This document shows positions 1 through 12,900 of a stretch of 64,000 nt of DNA, in pieces (position 1 is the first letter of the stretch; each line of letters begins with the position of its first letter). The notes under the pieces were generated by a model. The model was not told the origin of the DNA and made no database searches. It saw only the letters and a program-made list of their open reading frames with translations. A program made the position numbers and the translations under genes. The stretch is from Strongylocentrotus droebachiensis (taxonomy: Eukaryota > Echinodermata > Echinoidea > Camarodonta > Strongylocentrotidae): contig JAVYIG010006794.1 of NCBI GenBank assembly GCA_035222895.1, positions 47,707-111,706 of the forward strand, in the 5' to 3' direction.

Positions 1-196
1 TTTGGATTTATTATGCATTGTTTAAATTTCCTTTTTTTTAATAGTACAGCTATATCAATGCACCATAATTTTCTAAATATCAAATACATGTATGATTAAA
101 CAGAGTTACAATGTTAATAACCATGCACATACAGGCACAACTACAAAACAATCCGACATAAATGTAGGATTTTCTACATTCAAATAGGGGACTTAC

Positions 197-301
197 CGTG
201 TTAGGCATTGAGAGTTTGTTGGGGTCTTGGAAGTATTGTGTCAGAGAATCGTCTCCTAGAGCTGACTCCAAATTGATGACTTCATCCAAGATGTCATCCA
301 C
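197..301 (-). CDS. Mitf: Mitf coding exon with the VDDILDEVINLES activation segment
   Basis: Internal coding exon of an MITF/TFEB/TFE3-family transcription factor, 35 codons, phase 0 at both ends. The minus strand reads a TTATTCAG acceptor, then GTG GAT GAC ATC, and ends at ACG followed by the donor GTAAGT. The peptide begins VDDILDEVINLESALGDD and ends KLSMPNT. This matches the vertebrate segment running from DDVIDDIISLES to the M-x-NT sequence that closes the equivalent exon, so both intron positions appear conserved. In vertebrates this acidic amphipathic stretch is part of the transactivation region that recruits CBP/p300. The next exon, expected to hold the LP-S phosphosite and then the bHLH-zipper, lies beyond the left edge of the window. 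The exon is AT-balanced like its surroundings, and there is no frameshift. Family assignment is secure; which vertebrate paralogue is nearest cannot be decided here. Confidence 0.9.
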
Positions 302-959
302 CTGAATAATAGAGCGAATGAAAGAAATGATGCACATCATTAATGCAAAATCTCAATCGCAGACATCAACTCTAATGTACGTGAAGATCACAACAAGTAC
401 ATGTACATGTAATTGTTATATATGACTTTAAAATGAAAATTCCACATAATTACAAAATTAATACATGTGCACATCAACGCGAATGCATCCTCATTAGCAG
501 AGTACAATGAAGGAGATATCCCTCCTCGGTAGAATGCATGAAGGTGCTCATAAATTTCTCTCTCACATTTTACCTCTTTTTACCTGATATTTTGAAGAGC
601 TTTGAAATATTATACTCATAGGCATCTTCTGGCAGTCACTATCCTTCACACAATCACCTACACTATAATAATCAGGTGCCATATGCTATCGCATCAGTCG
701 GTCACTGGAGAGTGATCTACATGTGTTCTTGGCTAATAATCTATCTGGTAAGGGGGTGGAGATTCGAGGGGAATGATATTTCAAGATTTCCTTGTAAACC
801 CTGGTAGGCTAGGCTGGTGGCTGGCTGGCCTGGCGATTCAATCAGCGATTGTGCAGGCCTTTTTCGCTGCGACCCTTTTCATGCCTCAGTAGAGACGAGA
901 TAGAAAAGGGGGCGTCGACAGGACAATGCAAGGGAAGGAAGGAAGGAAGTAGAGAGGAA

Positions 960-1245
960 GAGCAGTAGTCGGAAATGGTGTTGGTGTTGGTGGTGGAAGT
1001 GGTGGAGGTATTGGAGGGGTGGTAATGGTAATAGTCGTGGAGTTGTTGGTGGTGGAGGTAGTAAGGGGGGAGCAGTAGTAGTGGTAGTTATGGTAGTTGA
1101 AAGAGTAGGGCTAGAGGTGGCGGTAGTGTTTTTTTCTTCTTCTAGTAGTTGTAATGTTAGTGCTGGTGGTGGTGGTACTTGTTGTGTAGGGGGTACTGGT
1201 GGTTTTAGTAGTGGTGGAAGTAGTAGAGGTGGTAGTGGTAGTGGC
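960..1245. repeat. GGT/TAG-rich degenerate trinucleotide tract
   Basis: About 285 bp of imperfect GGT, GTT, GTA and GTG triplets, broken by a short TTC run near 1133-1143. Read on the minus strand it gives a long open frame of proline, leucine and threonine, which follows from the triplet composition rather than from selection on a protein. Purine-rich GGAAGGAA words flank it at 930-955. Confidence 0.7.
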
Positions 1246-2298
1246 TGATTATTTATAAAAACATCTTTGAGATATACCATGTACAACTCTCTCCACAAAA
1301 TACTGGGAATACCCCATGTATGGAACCTAGGAAGTGGGAAAATGGCATAGACTTGGTACTTGGTTGGGTAATCCCTTTGGCAGCTCACCCAGGAAGCTAT
1401 ACACTGCTGACACAATAGCTTCACAATTCACACCCCATGATAATCAAAGGCTATAGCTGAATACATTTTAAATCCTTACTTAATTCCAAATCATCCCTGG
1501 TCCTATCAATTCCCTAAAGAACACTTGACACAAACAAACAAACACAAACACACACATTAGTAAAATTTGATTCTCGAAAATGATCATATTTCTCCCCCTC
1601 TTACCCCTCAGAGGCAATAATGTCCAATACTGCTACTGATGATAGTGCATGGTTGATAGCCTACCCCCTGGATAGTGGCTTGCCTGATTGACCAACTAGA
1701 ACATCAGATTACAGATCATCGCTATGCTTGCAGTATACCATAAACATGCCATTATTGTGTACAGGAATGAGTTTATTTAATTACAAACTCAGGGGGTATG
1801 CTATATAGCAGCTTCAGCCATTTAGGACCTTTGATTTATTATACTAACCACTGTTAATTTTTTCTTCTTTATATTGAATTTTGAAATTAAAATTTCATGA
1901 ATAACCACCCCCCCCCCCCTCAAAAAAAAAACACACACACATTGATTTTTTTTTTTTTTTCTAAAATTTCCAATATAGATTCTAGTGATATAAAATAAGC
2001 AAACCTTTTAACTCTTTGGTTGCTTTCTTCACCTCTTTGCATGGGTGCTCATTTGCCACATGTGCAATTTAACACAAAACAACAGGCACCAATCGACGGA
2101 CAGATTGCCTTGAGTAACACAATGGCTTTGCAAAATTACCCAATTTCAGTCTTGATTATAGCTCCACAACAATCCCTCAACACAGGTATAGATCAATCTT
2201 GCACTGAAAACGGTTAAATAATATTGAATCCTTTTGTATATCTATCCCATGATAAATACAATCTGACACATTTTAGGGAGATAATTTGTTTGGTATAT

Positions 2299-2713
2299 GG
2301 GGCCTGTCACCACGAAATGAGTCCAGTTGGTCAAAAATTTTATTCCTGTTTTTAAGTATTATATGAATCTACATTAAGTAAGCTTTAAATTAAGGGGTCA
2401 CACATTAAAATTGATAAATTATATCCAGAAATATGAACAAAAACCTAATTGGACTTTATAAACAATGGGATTACCCAGTTTTTAGATAATTAGGTGTAAA
2501 GTTAATGATGCGTATTATTTGCCAAAAAATGTTAGGAGATATTTTCGTGACCTAAGCTCTGGGGACATAAACTACAAGACATTAATAAGTCGATTTTTGG
2601 AAAAATCTTAAATGTGGTAGGTGGGTCAATTTTCAGTACATACACACTATACATCGCTATTACTACGATTGAGCCTAATGCGACACTGGACTCATTTCGT
2701 GGTGACTGGCCCC
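2299..2713. mobile_element. Foldback MITE, 415 bp, TIR starts GGGGCCTGTCACCACGAAAT
   Basis: The left end reads GGGGCCTGTCACCACGAAAT and continues GAGTCCAG. The right end at about 2682-2713 carries the reverse complement with only a few mismatches, giving terminal inverted repeats of roughly 28-30 bp. The flanks are TATAT on the left and ATATA on the right, consistent with a short AT-rich target duplication such as ATAT. The interior is AT-rich and has no coding capacity, so this is a non-autonomous DNA element. The superfamily cannot be assigned from the termini alone. Confidence 0.8.
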
Positions 2714-4416
2714 ATATAAAGAATTAATCAAAATGTCAATTACTGTTATGCACATATGGCCCTTACACTTAAAGGAGGTGGTATTAAAGGGTGGCGGCAA
2801 AAGACCTAGACCACCTGGCAGCTGAGAATATCATTTTTCCCCCTCATTATCATATTTGGCTAAGGTTAACAAATAATTCTGAAAGATGAACAGGACAATT
2901 ATATAACCACGCTCTTAAAGGTAATGAGTCCATAAATGAGAATATTCAATTTCTTGAACACATAGGAGTATAAATATATGAAGTTAACCGATGATGCATC
3001 CATAATGCTTGTAAAAAGATGCACAAAGAGAAGTGAATTACAGAATTAAATTCACTTACTTTTTCTCCTTTCATATCCAACTACAGCTCAGATAATTTGT
3101 GTATTCCACAATTTCCTTTTGTACATACCGGTACATGTACTGAGTGTTATGAGCAGAAAGTAGCCATTCTAATTAAATAACAGAACTCTCCAGTCCCAAT
3201 GCCAATGGCACTCCGGCACAACCCTTAATCCAAAGATCAACTCAGCTAGCCAAGAAGAGGTATGCAATATCAATTCATGAATCAAGGGACTTTGCTCCGT
3301 AACTAAACACCAGAAATTAGATCAAGGGCAGAATAAAGACTAAACAATTGTAGTTGTTTGTCTTTGCTTCTTTCTTCAGATTGGCATTTACAAGTCTTCA
3401 AGGTGGATGCAGCCAAACTGAGGAATAGTCTCAAGTTTTCATAAATGGGACTCACAAATTCCATGATTTGATCAAAAATATATGTTTTGGTTAGTTGGAT
3501 GAAAATCATTCCCCCCCCCCCTTAATAATCACAGAATATCTTCACATGCTGGTTTTATGTTTTCCCCCTTTTTTTTGGGGGGGGGGGGGAATTAAAGTTA
3601 AAATCTACATTTTACCTTCATAATTATAATATGACTCTCTTTTTTCAAGCAATATGTTAAACCTATCCAAAGAGTGATACATATTGATGATCAACAGCAG
3701 AGAACTTCATAACCCATACCAAGCACTTTAATCCATGATGACAAACTTTAAAGATAAATTAGCAAAATTAACCCACAGCAAACAAGGTTCAATGCAGACC
3801 CTGAACAAGGTAAGGACAACTGTTTCAACAAATGCCTCCTGTGGGTACATACTTATGCTATTGGAAAAGTGTTTTGACCTAGCTTTATGCAGAGGTCAAT
3901 GATAAGGCCTATCTTGAGCATATTTGACTATGCATTACGCTGATTAATATGAGAGATAGGAATTTACTTCAAGGGTGAGTCCAAAGTTCCCTGTCAATAT
4001 GTTTCATATTTTGTCTATCCATTCCAGCACTTTATAGAAACAGCTCCTAAAACGTTCAAGACAGTAAACTTAAAGGTAAAAAATCTCTTATGCCAATAGC
4101 AGAAGAGGGTAAAGACATATCGAAATCAAGCAAGGAGTTTATTAAAAAAGCCATTGAAATACAAGAAGAAGGTAGTGAACAATCGAAAGGTGCACTGTAC
4201 ATGTACATATGTTTTGAATCAACTGTATTACAGAGGACAGGAAATGTCTGACTAGCATTAAGAAACGGGAAATCCCCTTACAGCTCCTTTCTCTGAAAGA
4301 TTTATTGTTAACAGAGGCAGAGGACAAACGGATTACTCAAAAAGAGATTTTCTAAAAGAATTAATCATTGAGAGACAATAAAGTGTTGATTGTGAGGCCA
4401 GACCAGTTTCTTGTAC

Positions 4417-4522
4417 GTAGAGGAAGAGACTTGCACCCTCATCTTCAATAACAAGGTCCTGGAGCAACTCTCCTAATGAGACTGAACCATCGGTAGCAAC
4501 TGACCTATGGCCATCTACTGTC
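4417..4522 (-). CDS. Mitf: Candidate Mitf exon that would repair the reading frame
   Basis: The confirmed upstream exon ends in phase 2 (GAT AA) and the confirmed downstream exon starts in phase 0, so the two cannot be joined directly. Something of length 1 mod 3 must lie between them. This 106-bp stretch fits: the minus strand has acceptor GGTCCCAG, then G completing an AAG codon, then 35 open codons containing SLGELLQDLVIEDEGA, ending CTC TAC before a GTACAA donor in phase 0. Vertebrate MITF also has a small exon at this position, but I see no convincing residue match to it. The donor is weak and the acceptor has a poor pyrimidine tract, so chance agreement of the phases (about one in nine) remains possible. 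Alternatives are a different unseen exon or an alternative donor inside the upstream exon. Confidence 0.38.
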
Positions 4523-5027
4523 CTGGGACCCATTCCGATAGACACAGGTCAGGTCTGTTTGTGATGGCTGGCCGGAAACAGGTCGCACTGACCCATCATC
4601 TCAAACCCCCTTGCCCCCTCTCTGTCTGGCGTGAATCCTGACTTACAATGTCTCCAGGTTAAGGCCATTCAAGCTTCTGTTCCTTGGCCAATCATGATGA
4701 GGTTAACTTTTACCTCAACACACTTGTTCTTTAAACACATGTTTAATTTGTTTTGACTAAGGGTCCCCCATTTCCGTACAAGATAATTGCGATTGATCTG
4801 AAACCCCATCATGGCCTAGCCATACCTCCCTGATGTTGAAATTCCTTCAATATATTTATTCTGAATAACAGAACCTTGATTTGTAACAGTCATCAAACAT
4901 CCTGACCTTACTGTACTCACCTCTCGTAATGTTTACATCAGGTTTTAAGTTACACAAGAGCGGGACCAACAATAAGTTCGAAACCTTATCAAGCAACTCC
5001 AAATTAATAAGGGTTCAGAATAATTAC

Positions 5028-5347
5028 TTATCTTTATCTTTTGGTGCTATTTTCTTGGGATACTGATATGGTACTGTAAGGACTGGGCATCCTGCAGTGA
5101 GAGAAGTAGCCATGGACCTAGCAAGTAACCTTGAGGGACTCACCTCTTGTGATGTTGACATAGGGCTGTTGGGAACACTTGAGTGTGAACCACTGATTCT
5201 CCTGTTGTTCGGTGACTGGGATGATGACACCATACCTCGCATGTTGTTTGGGTTGGGGTTGTTTTGGTTGGACAGGTACTGTTCCACCTGCCGTCTCTGA
5301 TTCTGCTGGAGATGGAATCTGGTTGGGTTCTCCAGTTTGGTATTCAC
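5028..5347 (-). CDS. Mitf: Mitf coding exon with the LENPTRFHLQQ block and PNSPM phosphosite
   Basis: Coding exon of 320 bp. The acceptor is TTTCTGCAG followed by GTG AAT ACC AAA, and the donor follows GAT AA (GTAATT), leaving phase 2. The peptide starts VNTKLENPTRFHLQQNQR and continues RQVEQYLSNQ. This aligns residue by residue with the most conserved N-terminal block of MITF/TFEB/TFE3 (LENPTKYH-QQ-QRQQVKQYLS), and the intron sits at the same place before the valine. Further on, SSVPNSPMS matches the vertebrate APNSPMA motif, whose serine is an mTORC1 site in TFEB (S122). The middle is a low-complexity N/S/P linker (NPNPNNM) and the end is basic, terminating in PKDKDK. The first half is the strongest single piece of evidence for the gene's identity. 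Confidence 0.95.
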
Positions 5348-7156
5348 CTGCAGAAAGACAGAATAATGGACATATATATGTTTATCATCTGCTTCTCATT
5401 GAAACAAATTCAATCCAACAAGAAAATTGATGTTCAGTAGGAATGAACAAATGGTACTGGACATAGAGAGAGTGATAACATGCCTCATTCCGGTTTCTTG
5501 AAATCTGTGTTTGAAGATAAGTCAGAAGGAACTTTATCAAAAGCAAGGAGCATCTGGAAAAAAAAACATCAAAGAGTTGGAGTATGCACCTAATGAACAA
5601 AAAAAAAATCAGAAATATCACCATGAACATTTGGACTGGGCTATGATACCAATCAATATAGGGTATTTACAGATCACAAATTGGTTTTTCCACAATTGGT
5701 GAAATAGAAAGCACTTCCTATTTTTGACAAAAACAATGGGCTCTTCCTGATTTAATCTCACTGCTCCTGTAACAAAAGACACCAGGCATGGTGGGATGTT
5801 TTCCTATGGAATCATGAAACGAAGACAAATATCAGTGAAAACAAAATGAATATACATACAAATATTAAGGAATGATATACAAGTGGCAAGAACAGGGTTC
5901 TGGCTAATCATTTGTTGTTCTGTTCTTCTGAAAATAAGAATCTGCTTTCCCCAAGGATGTTCATCTGGAATTCAAACAAAGAGATAAAGAAACTATGAAT
6001 TATTATAAAAACAGGAGCTCTGTATCAAGACACATAGACATGTTTTCTTTACATTATTTGTAAATATTTGCACATGACAGAGCATCAGAATGAAAAGACA
6101 TCTCCATGCTGGATATTCCAAGAAATTGCTTCATCAATAGACAGATCCCAAAGGGCACATTGTACCAGACTGTTCACTTTGATACAACCAAATTTTGGTT
6201 GAAAATGGACAACTAGTGGGGTATATGTATGAAAATATTGCTACACATAGTGGTTGTGTATAATAATTATTAGCAAACAGAGTTGAGTTGATATCTCTTG
6301 CTTTGAGGTAAAGTGCCATGTTGATGACTACATTATACAGATAATGTGAAGAAGGAAAGTATTAACGACTAATCAATTCTAATTAAGGAACATTTTAATT
6401 CTCCCATCCTGTGTTAATAACTACATAATATCTACACTTAAAAAGAAACATACCAACAGATATATCCAAAATGGGTGTTTGAGAGGGGATACAAAACTTG
6501 ATTGATTGTCGGATAAGAGGGGATCTATATATCATAAAATTTGCTATCAAGGTGGCAAAAGTCCCAGTCGATACAACTTTCACTTCTCATTAATGAACAA
6601 ACAAAATTAATTGAAAATGAAAGGCAGGATGCCAAGAGACATGGGAATACAGGAGGAAGCTTTGGTCCACGGGGCTCTATCAACGCCAGTTCCACACATC
6701 CCGTTCCCATTCGTTCTTCTTTTAACAGTTAAGCAGCCCATCAAGGACATTGTGTTTACAAATTTTGTGACAAAATGAAAACATAAATTTGCAAAAGAGG
6801 TTCACAAAAGGAAATAAGAAATGTGGATGGAGGGAAGGGGAGGGAGAAAGGTTATTAGCATATCCTGTGATGCCAATTTGAATCAAAAGATCACATCTGA
6901 AAAGACGATGAAAAGCAAAATTTGATAACTGACCCCCTGAAAATTAGGGGATTGTCATATATTAACAGGGAAGCTGTCTGATTATCGTTACCTTCCTTCC
7001 TGACCTTCTATGATATACTGTTTTTTAAGTGTTTTGTGTTAAAGAAAGAGTTTTAAAGTTTATTATGACAGTTATTGAAACTCTGGGTGTGATTCATAGT
7101 CAAAAAGGATATTTTGTTATGACAATAAATTAAGGTATTAGAAAAGATGAAGGGAT

Positions 7157-7340
7157 CTAGGGATAAAAGAAACAGAAAGAGTCAATTACAAACTGAGAGA
7201 GACAGGAAAAAGACAGAGAGAGAGATAGAGAGAGGGAGGGAGAGAGGGCTAGTGAGAGGGCAATAGGAAAAAGAGAAAATACAGAGAGGGGAAAGAAAGG
7301 TACATATGTATTTTTAAAGGAGGAGAGAAAAGAAGAGAAA
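7157..7340. repeat. Purine-rich GA tract
   Basis: The plus strand is almost entirely A and G across this stretch, with GAGAGA and GGGAGG runs centred on 7190-7260. It is low-complexity sequence, and its reverse complement gives a meaningless leucine/serine open frame. Confidence 0.75.
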
Positions 7341-8111
7341 GGCAAAGAGAAGGAACAGAGCAATCTAAAGATTGGATTGACATGAAAACCTTGTATTATG
7401 ATGTGGGTGATGTTTTTTAACGAGTAAGTGTTATTCACTTATTTCATTTTTTTTTTGTGACCAAAATACAGAGCAAATCACCCCTAATATGATGGAGACT
7501 CCTCTTTAATAATCAACAAAACAGCAGAATTATTTGAAATGCAGTTACAGAAATATCATCTTAGGGTTTCCTTTAAGACCTCCGGACATTTGATTTGCAA
7601 GTAAATTCTTGAGATACAAAAGAAAACCAGATTACCTAATGTTGCTATCTTCGTCACCAACTGTTCCTCTTAAAATGCACTACAAACTCTACGGGGTTAG
7701 GTGGGATGCCCTACTAAAATAATTTGGTATTATTTCTTAGCCCAGTTTGTGACACACCAGGGCTTGGCAGACAATGTGTTAATCTCTCTTTTCCTGTCAC
7801 AAAAACCCCAAGCTCCTTCCCCAACTTGGGTGTCTAGACCAAGAAAACTACAAGATCTTAAAACGGTCTTAAGTATTTAACAAAAAAATGACAGAAGTTA
7901 CGCACCACATCCATGGCTTGGTGGAGAAAGTAGACATAAAAGTAACAATGATATCTATATTAATAAAATAAAAAATGTATAGATAAATGACCCTCCTGTA
8001 TCACAACAAAAATAATTACTTGAATAGGTGACTTCTAAAGATTAAAGTTGTTCAAGGTGTTGAAGGGGAAAGGGGGTGTCTGTTAAACTAATTCTCATGG
8101 TAACATTATAT

Positions 8112-8184
8112 TCTGTTTAGAGCCAGAGGAACATTAACTCTATATAAAATTATATGAGTTAACATCCTTCTGGCGTCAAATAGA
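8112..8184. mobile_element. Short hairpin element, AGAGCCAGAAGGGC family, copy 1
   Basis: A 73-bp near-palindrome. The left arm reads TCTGTT, AGAGCCAGAGGAAC, ATTAACTC; the right arm reads GAGTTAAC, ATCCTTCTGGC, ending near AATAGA. The loop is AT-rich. Four more copies occur in this window at 25623-25696, 43356-43457, 46652-47157 (interrupted) and 49736-49800. The shared arm sequence and similar length indicate a dispersed family of miniature foldback elements. Confidence 0.7.
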
Positions 8185-9626
8185 CAATAAGGAATATTAG
8201 CAAATGACGTAAATCTTTCTAAATGGCCCAATTACTTCATAAATATGCCCGTAATGACCACTTCATAAAACAAGAAATCAATCCCTGTGCATGATAAATC
8301 ATTCAAAGTCCAAGTACAAAGTGCCATTGTTTCTGGCGTGGAGTATGAACCCTGAGTGAACCCCTTGGTGGTAGAATACAACTTGTTTTTTCCTGTTCCC
8401 AGTAATCCTTCATCAATGATGTGTCCCTGATCAAGTACCAGTCATCGCACTAATCGCTCCAAGCGGCACAGTAGCACCCGGCCGCCTGCCTGCAAGGTGA
8501 GGGCGTTGGCCAGGGTTAAGGGAGGTCATCGAGACCTTGACAATCCTAATCCCATCAAGCCAAGGAAGACATTGTGTGCCTTGTCAGAGGTAATATCCTC
8601 TCGGCATCCTCAGAAGATCACTTATTTGAACAGTGGCATCCATGGCCCGTATTTTTCACACTTAATTAATCGTGAGGTAAATCTCCCGTGGAAATTACAA
8701 CGTCATTCATGTCTGGAAAGATGTCTCATTAAGTATTTATAATAATCTGATATCAAAATATCCATACATCAATATATACTATTCATTCATCACATATGTA
8801 CATGTATGACTCATTTTGTCTCCTGGCTGTTAATGTATTCCAAAGAGAGTCTGGGATGTGGTAATACAAACCTATAAATCTACCAATCACCAAAGATTGT
8901 GTATGTGGGAAGAGGATTGAACAATTGTAACTTTATGATTCTTTGACAAGTACAATGTTTGAAACCCATTCTCGTTACTCTTTGTGAAAATTATCTCAGT
9001 AAACATCAATCTCACCTCACACCCATCTGAAAAAATCTGATACAGGAAAGTGAACAAATTACAATTTTAGTAATTTCATAAAATGTAGACCCCAGTGCAA
9101 TTGCATGTTTTCTTTGTAGAAAAATTGGACTATTATTATAAGAACTCCTTTGCTTGTCATGTTTCCTTATGGATTCGTCATCCTTCGTATGTTTACATCA
9201 AGATTCAGAACAAATGGTTGAAATATAAGCTGCCAACCCACCCACATTGCCTTTAGGTTTTAAGCAACAGCACAGGGATCTTTCTATGTACCAAATTTAA
9301 GAACCAAGATACCCTGATGAAATTTGTCCATGAAATACTACATCTTCAGCCTATCAGTTTGGTTGTTTACGAAAGACTGGTTAGTCACTGGGCCAACTTA
9401 GACGATCGAGCCCCCGTACTTTCTGAAGGACTCACTTTAAATAACCGAGGACTGGCCGGATCAAATGCTTTGCTCCTAATCTTATGTTGTGAAAAACTGT
9501 AAGACTATGAGACCTCTGGCAAATGGAACTGTTGATTTGAGCAACTGTTAATAATGTTGACCCTTGTTACGCTTGCCAAGTTCGGGATGGGTATCGACAG
9601 CATCTAGGTTTCACCAAACGCTTGCA

Positions 9627-9918
9627 GGGGGGTGTTTCACAAAGACTAAGATCGACTTTAAGTTGGACTTAACTATGGCAGGCCATTCATGCCACTGATT
9701 GCTATCACCATTGGTCTCTCAATTATGATCTTTAGATAATATTTTTTTCTTCAATAATGAACTATCAACAAATGTAAATCCTGTAGATTTGTGACCATGA
9801 TTTGTACGTCCCTTGAGAGACCAATGCCAGTAAATGGTGAGAGCAAATAGTGGCATGAATGGCCTGCCATAGTTAAGTCCAACTTCAAGTCGATCTTAGT
9901 CTTTGTGAAACACCGCCC
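9627..9918. mobile_element. Foldback MITE, GGGGTGTTTCACAAAGA family, copy 1
   Basis: The left end starts GGGGGGTGTTTCACAAAGAC and the right end is the reverse complement, GTCTTTGTGAAACACC plus GCCC. The arms extend inward about 100 bp, both containing TTAACTATGGCAGGCCATTC in opposite orientations, around a roughly 100-bp AT-rich centre. There is no coding capacity. The word CTTGCA occurs on both outer sides but not at equal distances, so the target duplication is unresolved. Confidence 0.8.
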
Positions 9919-12900
9919 AGGACTTGCAGGATTCATCTGCTCGCCATGCACTGCTGGCTTTAGGCCAAACCATGAATTTCTATGTTCAACCCTGGGTGAC
10001 AGAACAGCCACAATTACAAATTAAAAAAAAAACTATTTTAGATTATGTTCATTACTCATCATTGCTCATCATGATGTCTGGGTTACCAAAAGCCAAAGGT
10101 AGATAGAAAAAGAACTAGAACAGAGAGTCACAATACCACTGCTCAAGAATACCTGATGCAACAACTGCCATCCACTAAAATCATCTAAAAGTAAAATGAG
10201 TGCAGAGAAACTGTAAATTGCATTAATTAAATAACACCAAACTGATTAGCACCTTATATCTGCTAATAGTTCTTGGCTTCCAAAAATTTCAGATCAGATT
10301 GGTCCAAAGGCAACAACTACAGTTGCCCTGGTTCCAGGTGGACCAATGACATATGTTCTAGACGTTGCTTGCTAACTTGTTGTGTAGAATGTTCCATGTA
10401 TAGCAGGGCAAGGTGATGATGATTCAGAGACAGGGTTAGCAAGGCATACCAATTAATCCTGAAACAAGCGGTAATTAGTGTCCTTTTAGTCACCCTGTTA
10501 TGGGAAGGGCTCTAGCTTCTTGTTAATGTGGCCTTCTGCTCAGATGTGTTAATTTGGCTGACAGGGAACAATGGCAATCAACGGATGCTATAAAGGGTGG
10601 TGATAAGAGGTGAGACTCCTTGAGATAGACATAAACAACCAGTGATATAGCTTTTCAAATTCTATTTACTTCACCAAAACATTTTGAACCACATTCACCC
10701 TATACCTCTTTATACTCAGTCATTGTGTGCCACAATCTACACAATAAGTGAACTTTTACTCAAGACTAAAATTTAGAATTCTTATTCTTTGTTAATTGAT
10801 AAATTGGGCATTAATTGGCTTCAAAATAAAGTTAATTTGTACAATTTTTTAATTTTTTTAAAGGCTATTCCTATTGCAACCATGTAGTTAAAAAGAGAAT
10901 CTTTGAGAGGTGTTGCCATCGCGAATGAAAAAGGGGGAGAGTATAAAGGCTGCAGTTGTACTGCTTACAATAGATGAGCAGGAATATTTCGTTTTCTATT
11001 TGTGTTTAAGGAAGAAAAAATCAGCTGCACCCTGTCGAAACAAACAGTCCAACATTAATTCATGGATGGATTTTGTCACCCACATCACAGAAATAGTTCA
11101 GAGAAAAGGTTGAGAATTAAGGGAAGAGGCTGTATTTGCCTCTGTTACAATAACTAAACAGCAAGTTCTAAGCAAAATGGCTATTTTAGCTATTTATGTC
11201 CGTCTAATTTTATCTTCATCTCTGCTTTCCTTCCAAAAAAAGTGGCCCGGTCTTTTCTAATATACAGCAGAACCGACAACTACCAATTTAGGTATCTACA
11301 ATCACTTCTGTTTTGGCCAGGATGATCAAATCACAATTTCTTTCCCCTAAATTCAAATAACAAAATTAGCATGTATCGAAGTATCCACTCTATAAAGTCG
11401 GTATCCCTCAGGATTTACATGCAGACAGCCACTTTTGCAGGTCTTAACTGCCGTAACAGGCCGCACCACTTGGTGTATCACACACAGTGAGCTTTAGTTC
11501 TTAAAATAGCCGGCTGTATAGTCATCCCCCTGTACTGGCCTTTGGGACCGCAGTGTGCTATTTTGAAGCCCTCGTTTCCAGCTATATTTGGGGGTGAGTA
11601 AATTCATGACAATTTTCCAAATAGGGAGAGTATTACCTGATAAAAACACACAAGGGAGTATGGGTTGTAAGGGGAGAAAGACGAGTTCAGATGGGCAACT
11701 TGGCCGATCAAAATGTACAGCAAACCGGGGGGAAAGGGGTGAGAGAGGATTTTGTTTGGACAAAACAAGAACTCAACCTTGGAAACAGAAGATAACATCA
11801 TTCGTTTGAGAAGGATGTGGCAAGGTACAACAACGGTACAAAGACTTGAAAGTTGAAAGGTACAAATCAATTTTCCTACAACATTTTTGGGGGGAGGGGG
11901 GGGGGGGGTGCATTAGGAGGGAAGGGGGTACAAGTAAAAAGGAACCTGTGGCCATAGAAAAATAGAGCAGGAGTGTCAGATACATGCACAATGTCACATA
12001 GAGCCAACCTTCAGGATACCAACTTCAATATAATTTTCATTTTTAATCTTTTAATCCATCACTTTATTGTTAATGTCATTGGCAATGTCACTGTCAATAT
12101 CATGGACCCTAAGCCCAAAATAGGTATCAACAATTCAACCTGTGTTTGAGTCCGGTGCCTCAACATGTAACTGCACGTATGGTAAACACAAGCACACAAC
12201 AGTACACAACAAGTGGGCTTCCTGCAGCGATCTAATCACCGAGTTACACAAGTCAATATCGCACAAATTAAACAGGAAGTCAGCAACTACCCGTATGACA
12301 AATTTCTTTTAATCAGGCTTTCAATTTGGATCCCACCCGGCCGGTCGACGGTACATGGATGTAATGATCTATTCTGACAGTCTTGAATCGCACCTGGATC
12401 CTTGGTAATATGATCATCCCTAAATTGGGACCCCATTCACTGACGAATTGTAACCTATACAGCGACCTTTAAGGATCAGAATCGAAGTACTGGTATATAT
12501 AATAAACATGTATGCTCTTATATTAGATGCTACATATAAATACATGTTGGATTCAAATTTGCAAAAGTAATGATCTACGATTCCTATATTAAAAGAATCC
12601 TTGAGTTCTGGTAAATAAAGATAATGTCTGAGTTATTTTATAACCATCAATGATATAGTGTAGATATATTGACTGCTATGAGAGGCAAAGCTTTTTTATA
12701 GGCTCAAGGGGACATTACATCCTGCTATGACCCCAAAATTCCAATCTCGACCAATCGGTGACTTGACTTATTCAACATACTAAAGAGAGATATATAATGA
12801 AATATACAAAATATGTTGTTTTTTAAAACTCTGTTTATTTCTTCGAAATTATAATAGAAGAGTGTAGTTAATGTATGCCAGCTTGCAATGGCAGAATATC

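Larger units (their letters stand above)
302..4416 (-). other. Mitf: Mitf intron between the candidate exon and the VDDILDE exon
   Basis: Non-coding intronic DNA of about 4.1 kb, assuming the exon at 4417-4522 is real; otherwise the intron extends to 5027. It contains a GGT/GTAGT-rich low-complexity stretch at about 960-1245, poly-C/poly-A and poly-G runs at 1908-1930, 3511-3522 and 3567-3591, and a foldback element at 2299-2713. I see no other coding exon in it. Confidence 0.7.

Noticed and set aside
879-1424. A 181-codon open frame on the minus strand rich in Pro, Leu and Thr
   Set aside because: It is produced by a GGT/TAG-type trinucleotide tract, has no domain, and overlaps no splice-consistent exon.
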